A stretch of 64,000 bases of DNA from a virus, in the IMG/VR virus record IMGVR_UViG_3300043449_002292, positions 1 to 64,000 of that record; one strand, written 5' to 3'. The translations under genes and the position numbers were made by a program. Below are positions 58,610-64,000 of the stretch, piece by piece. The number at the start of each line of letters is the position of its first letter. The first letter of the stretch is position 1. Below the pieces are notes generated by a model. It was not told where the DNA came from. It saw only the letters and a program-made list of their open reading frames with translations, and did no database searches.

Positions 58610-59410
58610 TTATTTGGCTGGTAAAGCAAGCAAAGCTGACCAGACGGAACTGTCCTGGGCTGCTACCCTGCTCTTAGCATCCGCTTCAGAGACCTTCAGG
58701 GCTGCTGCGAGAGCTGCGATGCTCTTCGGACCGATAGCACCATCGATCTTGCCGATATCAAAGCCTGCCCTGCAGAGGAGAGCCTGCGTCACCGCTGGGA
58801 AACTCTGAAGATCCCCGTGACCTACAAGAAGGGCACCGCAGAGAGCAGCTTGCTCATAACCGAGACGATCGAGGACGCCTTTGAGTTCGCCCCAGAAATC
58901 GAAGTGCCATGACTCCTTAGCGCTCTCATCCGCTAGCTTGATGACGGGAGACCATCCGAGTGGAATCGCAATCTCCCAAAGCTTGTCAAGCTGCTTGTTC
59001 GCCGGCACACCCGGAAACTTGAGCTCTGAGAGGTGCACGTCGATGCTGCGACCCGCATTATGACCAGAACGACCTGAAAGCGCGACGAACGCATTCTTCA
59101 TGGTCGCTGCGTTCCACTTGGAAGATCCGACCGCCGGTTTGCCAGCGTTCACCCAGTTGTCGTATTTTTCCCTCGCGGTCCGCTGGACTGAAACATCACG
59201 GTGGCATTCCGTAACTCGAAAGTCACCGCCCGCTGCTGCGACCGCATCAGATAGAGACTTCAGGGCAGGTGCCATCTCGGGATGAGCGACACCAGCCTTG
59301 CCGAGCTTCGCAAGCGAAATTAAGTTCGACCTGGGACCACCTGTCCCGCCAGACTTGTTGTATGACGAAGCGATCGAGGAATCAACCGGAACGAGCTTTA
59401 CTGGTGTCAT
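58610..59410 (-). CDS. M15-type peptidoglycan peptidase (endolysin) with PG-binding domain, 266 aa
   Basis: VTECHRDVSVQRT, SGHNAGRSIDVHL (H117 and D124) and ESWHFDFWG (H169) give the HxxxxxxD...H zinc site of the VanY/L-Ala-D-Glu M15 peptidases. The C-terminal VTQALLCRAGFDIGKIDGAI then GPKSIAALAAALK is a PG_binding_1 domain. Likely the endolysin or a virion-associated lysin; no signal peptide. Start ATG 59408-59410 (AGGGTAGCAAC); two earlier in-frame starts exist. Late motif 43 bases upstream. Confidence 0.85.
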   Translation of the reverse strand: MTPVKLVPVDSSIASSYNKSGGTGGPRSNLISLAKLGKAGVAHPEMAPALKSLSDAVAAAGGDFRVTECHRDVSVQRTAREKYDNWVNAGKPAVGSSKWNAATMKNAFVALSGRSGHNAGRSIDVHLSELKFPGVPANKQLDKLWEIAIPLGWSPVIKLADESAKESWHFDFWGELKGVLDRLGYEQAALCGALLVGHGDLQSFPAVTQALLCRAGFDIGKIDGAIGPKSIAALAAALKVSEADAKSRVAAQDSSVWSALLALPAK

Positions 59411-59453
59411 GTTGCTACCCTGCATGGGGAATTGTTGTGCCCCCACTCATGCT

Positions 59454-59460
59454 TAAATAT
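59454..59460 (-). promoter_or_regulatory. Late-type motif ATATTTA
   Basis: ATATTTA upstream of the lysin gene (43 bases before the preferred ATG at 59410). Confidence 0.5.
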
Positions 59461-59499
59461 GCCAGAGCTCGAACGATTACAACATCTTAGCGTCGAGAC

Positions 59500-60132
59500 C
59501 TAGTATCCGAACGCCTCAATCGTATGCTGAAACGGCTTACCCTCGATCTCTCGAACCTGCTGCAGCATCTCCTCCGCTAGCCAGCAGATCTCGCGTTGAG
59601 CGTCTGGCTTCATTCGAAGTCCGAGGAAATGGTTGAAAGATCGCCAGTTGAACATCACGTCCATGGTGATCTGGTTGCCGTATGGAAGGTAGAAGCGTGC
59701 TGATTCTTTGGCTCGCTTTCGATCCATTCCCCCGTCAACAAGCCTCTGCAAGGTCTCATGGTAGCGCATGATCGCGTCTTCCATAAATGCGATATACCTT
59801 GACTGCTCCTCGATCGACCAATCCTTTGGCAGGTAGTACTTGTCATCCTTCAGCTCCTTGTACCGAGCCGACTCGGCATTGATCGAGACCCCGATACGAT
59901 GCTTGAGGAGCTGGACATGGACGCTTGTATCCACTGTTACTAGGAATTGCAGGCTCGACTTTTCAAAAACCGTGTGATGGCCCTGCTCCGCAAGCATTTT
60001 TAGAAGTTGCGGAATTCTGTTACGCTTATCATTGGTAATTTCTCGTGATGTCGACGTCCACGCAGACAATGCGTGCGTTTCGTCTGATCCGTACCACCCA
60101 GTAAGCTGAACCTTGTTATCCTGAAATGACAT
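59500..60132 (-). CDS. thyX: Flavin-dependent thymidylate synthase (ThyX), 210 aa
   Basis: The ThyX signature (R/K)HR...S.N..S.RY appears as KHRIGVSINAESARY at 77-91; WTSTSREITND and NWRSFNHFLGLRM also fit. Uses FAD and methylene-THF to make dTMP from dUMP. Its presence alongside a ThyA-family protein with Asp at the substrate-selecting site suggests that ThyA has another job. Start ATG 60130-60132. Confidence 0.94.
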   Translation of the reverse strand: MSFQDNKVQLTGWYGSDETHALSAWTSTSREITNDKRNRIPQLLKMLAEQGHHTVFEKSSLQFLVTVDTSVHVQLLKHRIGVSINAESARYKELKDDKYYLPKDWSIEEQSRYIAFMEDAIMRYHETLQRLVDGGMDRKRAKESARFYLPYGNQITMDVMFNWRSFNHFLGLRMKPDAQREICWLAEEMLQQVREIEGKPFQHTIEAFGY

Positions 60133-60337
60133 TTCTCAATCTCTCCCTGATGTATTTGTCCCAGGTGATTTCAAATCCCCACTGCACCAGCATGAGAGTG
60201 GGTCCGATGACGATGGTGATTCCTGCGGATTTTGTGACCTCACCAGTGAATGCGAATGCAATCAGAAATCCGCATGACATCGAGAGCACTCGCCAAGCAA
60301 TCACCTTGGCGAGCAGCTCAAGCTTCGCTGGTTTCAC
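60116..60337 (-). CDS. DUF2061-like small membrane protein, 73 aa
   Basis: Two hydrophobic segments (about 21-34 and 39-53) with KVIAWRVLSMSCGFLIAFAF, TGEVTKSAGITIVIGPTLML and WGFEITWDKYI resemble the DUF2061 membrane family. GTG start in a GTGA overlap with the glutamine synthetase gene. Membrane role unknown. Confidence 0.65.
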   Translation of the reverse strand: MKPAKLELLAKVIAWRVLSMSCGFLIAFAFTGEVTKSAGITIVIGPTLMLVQWGFEITWDKYIRERLRNVISG

Positions 60338-61368
60338 ATAGCCACGCAGACTGTCTCAAGCAAAAGGCGGGTAACGACGTATGGATCGACGTTAGCACAG
60401 GGTCGACGATCCTCGAGGTATCCGCAGCCCTCCTGCGCGACGTGCAAGGGAATCCGAATCGAAGCACCTCGATCGCTCACACCCCATCGAAACTCTCGGT
60501 AGGAGCACGTCTCGTGGTGACCAGTGAGACGAAGCTCAATACCGTGACCGTAGTGAGAAATGTGATGCTCATGGCGAGCGCTAAGCCGTTCGCAAGCTTC
60601 CTTGATCGCATGGATTCCTTCGGGTTCACGCATCCTCTTCGTTGAGAAATTGGTATGGGCACCTGCACCGTTGAGCTCTGCTACAGGCTTCGGATCGAGC
60701 TTCACGGTAATCCCGTGCTTCTCACCAATCCGGTAGAGAAGCCAACGAGCAAAGATGAGGTGATCGGAGACTGTAAGAGCGTCCGCAGTTCCAACCTGGA
60801 ACTCCCACTGGCCGGGCATCACCTCAGCGTTGATTCCGCAGAGTAGGATCCGGGAGTCGAGGCAAGCGGCCATGTGTTCCTCGACAAGCTCACGACCGAA
60901 GACCTCATCGCTTCCGACACCACAGTAGAATGGACCCTGCTGAGGTGGGTATCCACCCGTAGGCCAGCCGAGGGGTCGACCGTCCTTGAACATCGTGTAT
61001 TCCTGCTCGATTCCGAACAGAGGCTCGTGCTCGAGTGTTCTCGCCATGACTTCACGAAGCTTACTGCGAGTATTAGACTCATGAGGCTGCCCATCGGCAG
61101 TAAACACTTCACAAAGAACAAGAATGTGAACTCTCTCGTGATTCTTATCCCGAGTGGGATCGAGTATAAAATGAGCTGGAATCAGGACACAATCGCTCTT
61201 GTCTCCTGTCGCCTGCCCAGTAGAAGATCCATCGAAAGTCCAACGAGGAACATCCTCAATTCCAAAGGGCTTGCTGGAATTATCGTATTGAAAAACTTTA
61301 GTCTTGCTTCGGAGCTTATGGGTTGGCTGGCTTCCATCCTGCCAGATGTATTCGGCAACGATGTTCAT
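60334..61368 (-). CDS. Type II glutamine synthetase, 344 aa
   Basis: Eukaryote-type (GSII) layout: WTFDGSSTGQATGDKSDCVL, GIEQEYTMF, GWPTGGYPPQQGPFYCGVGS, GINAEVMPGQWEFQVG, LNGAGAHTNFSTKRM and YLEDRRPCANVDPYVV hold the conserved glutamate and metal-binding residues. Length (about 350) is typical of GSII. Makes glutamine from glutamate, ammonia and ATP, possibly to support nucleotide synthesis; a role as a modified-base ligase is conceivable but not supported. ATG at 61366-61368. Confidence 0.92.
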   Translation of the reverse strand: MNIVAEYIWQDGSQPTHKLRSKTKVFQYDNSSKPFGIEDVPRWTFDGSSTGQATGDKSDCVLIPAHFILDPTRDKNHERVHILVLCEVFTADGQPHESNTRSKLREVMARTLEHEPLFGIEQEYTMFKDGRPLGWPTGGYPPQQGPFYCGVGSDEVFGRELVEEHMAACLDSRILLCGINAEVMPGQWEFQVGTADALTVSDHLIFARWLLYRIGEKHGITVKLDPKPVAELNGAGAHTNFSTKRMREPEGIHAIKEACERLSARHEHHISHYGHGIELRLTGHHETCSYREFRWGVSDRGASIRIPLHVAQEGCGYLEDRRPCANVDPYVVTRLLLETVCVAM

Positions 61369-61373
61369 GACGG

Positions 61374-62060
61374 TTAGTCCAACGTGTACTTGAGGTCAAT
61401 CTTGCAGGTGAGGGTCGGAAGACGGAGCTCATTCGCAAGGTTGTGATTCTTCGCGTCCTGGGCATCGAGATACCAATCCGCGTGACCCTTCTCGTGAACC
61501 ATCTTCAGGAAGTAATCCGAGGGCTTACCGCAGTTACGGGCCATCATCTCGTAGACCTTCTTGTTCAGTCGATCGACCTCCTTCGCGTCGGCCTTGATCT
61601 CCTCGACCTTTCCGAAAGCGCCGGAAGAGACATCATGGATCATGAGGGTCGCGTCAGGGTCCATGTAGCGCATTCCCTCAGCGCCGAAGCTGAAGAGGAT
61701 AGCTCCACAGCTCATTGCCTTTCCCTCGACAATCGTCGCTACAGGAATCTTGGAGGCCCGGATCGAAGAGATCATCGACATAAGGGAGTAGACCTGACCG
61801 CCGTAGCTGTCGATCACCACCGGGATTACCGACTGACCGGTGTTCTGGGCTCGGCTCATTGCGTCCATGAACTCCTTCGCGGAGTCCTCATCGAACTTGT
61901 TGACTCGAATGATGATCGGGTCAACCCGAAGTTCCACTGCCTTGATGTGCTGAGAGACATCTGCGATAAAATTCACTGCATACCCCACTTGTGTGATGTT
62001 ACTGATTATTTTTTCGATCTCTTCCTCGGAGTCATTCCGCTTCAGCCTGGCGCTACCCAC
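61374..62060 (-). CDS. ClpP-like serine protease, 228 aa
   Basis: VVIDSYGGQVYSLMSMISSI, VEGKAMSCGAILFSFGAEGM (nucleophile S117 of the GTG-start numbering), and ATLMIHDVSSGAFGK (H142) match ClpP; an Asp near DAQDAKNHNL may complete the triad. Phage ClpP-like proteins often serve as prohead proteases or host-protein degraders. A GTG at 62058-62060 is the likeliest start, but no good ribosome site is visible, so the N-terminus is uncertain. Overlaps the RNR gene by 8 bases. Confidence 0.75.
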   Translation of the reverse strand: MGSARLKRNDSEEEIEKIISNITQVGYAVNFIADVSQHIKAVELRVDPIIIRVNKFDEDSAKEFMDAMSRAQNTGQSVIPVVIDSYGGQVYSLMSMISSIRASKIPVATIVEGKAMSCGAILFSFGAEGMRYMDPDATLMIHDVSSGAFGKVEEIKADAKEVDRLNKKVYEMMARNCGKPSDYFLKMVHEKGHADWYLDAQDAKNHNLANELRLPTLTCKIDLKYTLD

Positions 62061-64000
62061 ACTTCGCGAAACCGCAGCTTCCACAGGAGAGGCAACCTTC
62101 CTGGTAGATGAGCTCCGAATTTCCACACTGTGGGCACCCTTTTTCAGTTGACTTAGTGCCATCCTTGATATACCCCTTTAAAACCCTTGCAATCACCCTA
62201 GCATATGAAAACATATCGCTATTCTTATCCTTTTGCAACTGCTCCACAACATAATGGAGCGGAACCTCATGACGTAGGGCGAGTGAGATCGTCCTCGTAA
62301 AGGCTCCCTGCGTTGGGTTGTCAAAAAGGTTCACGACGTCCTTGAAGATGAGATTATCGTCATCTCCGACAGGAACAACGAGATTGTAGGTTGCGACGCC
62401 ATCACGCTTACCATTCTTGACGAGTGAGCCAGACTTGTACTTCTTTGGGATCTCGATGTTCTCCGGAATCCCGCAGAAGACCTCATACGGCTTACCCTCA
62501 TTGAGTCCGATCAGGACGAGCCAAGATTCGGTGACGTCACCGTTACGAACTGTCGCACGATGTATGTCACAATCAAGAGACTTCGGACGCTTCGGGATGA
62601 GGCGACCGTCCTCACCCTTCTTTTCCTTCTTCGGTTCATCAACCTGAACAAGAACGCCCGTCCTGCAACCATCGCGATAGACCGTGAAGCCCTTACATCC
62701 CATCTTCCATGCCTTCAGATAGACATCGTTCACGATCTCGCGGGTGGCAGAGTTGGGTAGGTTGCATGTCTTAGAGATCGAGTGATCGATCCACCTCTGG
62801 GCTGCAGCCTGAATCTCAACCGACTTCGTCCAGTCGATGTCATTCGCAGTTCCACCCCAGTATGGGCTCTCCTTCGGGTCGGTCTTACCAGTGATATCCA
62901 TCCACTTCTTGAACCAGTGGTGGTAGACCGTATACTCCTGCCACTTGTCGCCCATCGGATCGACAAAGTCAACCCTGGAAGTGAGATCACCCTGTGTGAT
63001 CTTGCGACGGCGCTTGTAGGAGAGGAGGAATGCGGGTTCGATGCCGGATGTCGTCCGAGTGAGACATGAAACCGAGCCGACTGGTGCCGTGGTGGTAAGC
63101 GCGATGTTACGACGACCCGTGGTCCTCCACATGTCCATAGCATCTTCTTCGCAGGCAGAAATTACCTTTCTGAGATATTTGTGACTCTTTTCCTTCTCGT
63201 AGTCCCATACCGGGAAGGCGCCTCTCTCCTTCGCCATGATAAGTGACGACGTGTGTGCACCGATGGCAAGCTCCTTGTAGATCGACTCTGTGATCTCAAT
63301 TGAGCGACTGTCTCCGTAGCGCACATTTAACGCGGCGAGCGCGTCTCCGAGACCAGTGATGCCAAGACCGGTGCGACGACCGTTGAGTCCTGCAGCTCGG
63401 ATCTTCTGCCAGAGATCAATCTCAATCTGCTTGACATTTGCAGGCTCCTTGTCATTGCGGATCTTCTCAAGAATCCGATCGACACATTCAACCTCGAGAT
63501 CAACGAGATCATCCATCAGGCGCTGTGCCTTCATGACAACCTCATTGAAAAAGTCGAAGTCGAACCTTGCGTCATCAGTGAATGGGTCCCTCACGAATGA
63601 TGTGAGATTGACCACCATCAGACGGCAGGAGTCGTATGGGCTTAGCGGGATCTCACCGCATGGATTGGTGGAGATTGTCTTGTAACCGACATCGCGGTAG
63701 CAATCCACGATACCCTGATCTACCACCGTATCCCAGAAGAGCGCGCCGGGCTCAGCGGAAGCCCATGCAGCATCCACAAACTTATTCCAGACCTGCTTCG
63801 CGTCGACCATCTTGACGATCTCCGCGTCCTCGGGGTGTGCCTCGACCGGCCAGCGAAGGCAGAACCCGACGTTGCTCTCCACTGCCTGCATGAACTCATC
63901 GGTGAAGCGGATGGAGATATTGGCACCGGTCACCTTCTTCAGGTCACGCTTGATATCGATGAAGGTCTCGATCTCCGGGTGCCGGCAGTCGATGGTGAGC
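62053..64000 (-). CDS. nrdJ: Class II (B12-dependent) ribonucleotide reductase, C-terminal part, runs off right edge
   Basis: The gene continues beyond 64000; in-frame upstream codons (IDCRHPEIETFIDIKRDLKK) are clearly RNR. STNPCGEIPLSPYDSCRLMV, NGRRTGLGITGLGDAL, TTAPVGSVSCLTRTTSGIEP and a C-terminal zinc-ribbon, CPQCGNSELIYQEGCLSC then GSCGFAKCG, identify a vitamin B12-dependent NrdJ-type enzyme. It makes dNTP precursors without oxygen dependence. The N-terminus and its promoter are outside the window. Confidence 0.93.
   Translation of the reverse strand, partial: LTIDCRHPEIETFIDIKRDLKKVTGANISIRFTDEFMQAVESNVGFCLRWPVEAHPEDAEIVKMVDAKQVWNKFVDAAWASAEPGALFWDTVVDQGIVDCYRDVGYKTISTNPCGEIPLSPYDSCRLMVVNLTSFVRDPFTDDARFDFDFFNEVVMKAQRLMDDLVDLEVECVDRILEKIRNDKEPANVKQIEIDLWQKIRAAGLNGRRTGLGITGLGDALAALNVRYGDSRSIEITESIYKELAIGAHTSSLIMAKERGAFPVWDYEKEKSHKYLRKVISACEEDAMDMWRTTGRRNIALTTTAPVGSVSCLTRTTSGIEPAFLLSYKRRRKITQGDLTSRVDFVDPMGDKWQEYTVYHHWFKKWMDITGKTDPKESPYWGGTANDIDWTKSVEIQAAAQRWIDHSISKTCNLPNSATREIVNDVYLKAWKMGCKGFTVYRDGCRTGVLVQVDEPKKEKKGEDGRLIPKRPKSLDCDIHRATVRNGDVTESWLVLIGLNEGKPYEVFCGIPENIEIPKKYKSGSLVKNGKRDGVATYNLVVPVGDDDNLIFKDVVNLFDNPTQGAFTRTISLALRHEVPLHYVVEQLQKDKNSDMFSYARVIARVLKGYIKDGTKSTEKGCPQCGNSELIYQEGCLSCGSCGFAKCG

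Noticed and set aside
1-64000. tRNA, rRNA and CRISPR arrays
   Set aside because: I looked for T-loop GGTTCRA patterns and regularly spaced short repeats and saw none that stand up; dedicated software would be needed to exclude degenerate tRNAs.
1-64000. Integrase, attachment sites or transposase
   Set aside because: No recombinase motif (R..HxxR..Y, DDE) seen in any translated gene, so a temperate lifestyle is not supported by this window.

Overview
The window is a piece of a large tailed-phage (Caudoviricetes) genome, probably a jumbo phage. It is moderately GC-rich by eye and almost fully coding. About 117 genes are packed with 1-14 base overlaps, nearly all on the minus strand, with four plus-strand islands (7893, 14311, 17311, 20467). 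Phage hallmarks are tail-fibre proteins with GGTGAT..ARTNLGLG repeats, a gp19-like tail-tube candidate, an M15 endolysin, a phage-type sigma factor, a phage nucleotide kit (class II RNR, ThyX, a ThyA-family enzyme, dCMP deaminase, dUTPase, Tdk, dNMP kinase) and its own DNA polymerase III alpha. I saw no tRNA, rRNA, CRISPR array, integrase or insertion sequence.

Layout. 1-9446: small, mostly unknown proteins, dominated by a tandem array (1900-7830) of about twenty paralogous 55-100 aa 'GDL' proteins that begin MKPGDL. A DUF922-like lipoprotein sits inside the array. 9545-20940: a virion/structural and regulatory mix (hydrophobic 378 aa protein, gp19-like protein, nucleotidyltransferase, DUF3310, HEIGH peptidase, large plus-strand structural protein, UV-damage endonuclease, a probable frameshifted structural gene, a Dps-like ferritin). 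20994-27763: sigma-factor operon, GroEL, 5'-3' exonuclease. 27812-37791: a late virion block whose proteins share a short N-terminal helix; it includes a Fe/Mn superoxide-dismutase homologue and a pterin-dehydratase homologue. 37826-47328: nucleotide and sugar metabolism ending in DnaE, read as a possible base-modification pathway. 47388-59410: further virion proteins, tail fibres, dUTPase, two adjacent DNA glycosylases, endolysin. 59500-64000: ThyX, glutamine synthetase, ClpP-like protease and class II ribonucleotide reductase (cut by the right edge).

Regulation can be read from the sequence. Ten sites share GTGCAA (twice ATGCAA), exactly 17 bases, then TATRAT-like, and precede metabolic, regulatory and GDL genes, including the sigma-factor operon. 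About twenty sites share ATANTTA a short distance before virion genes and look like a late promoter. Five GTGCAA promoters put the start codon exactly 6 bases after the -10 box, suggesting leaderless messages.

The observations I find most interesting: (i) the GDL array with eleven identical 14-base gene overlaps; (ii) an N-terminal (L/I)RRIIREE-type helix ending in L/I-x-E on many unrelated virion-block proteins, resembling the T4 capsid-targeting sequence, and present on the superoxide dismutase; (iii) a ThyA-family enzyme with Asp in place of the dUMP-selecting Asn, beside a dNMP kinase and a glycosyltransferase in a phage that also has ThyX, plus an MBD4-like glycosylase, together suggesting a hydroxymethyl-cytosine-type modified genome; (iv) a sigma factor that stops before its -35 recognition helix, coupled to a separate HTH protein; (v) a probable -1 frameshift at A9. 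Functional statements are inferences from residues and context; no database search was possible.
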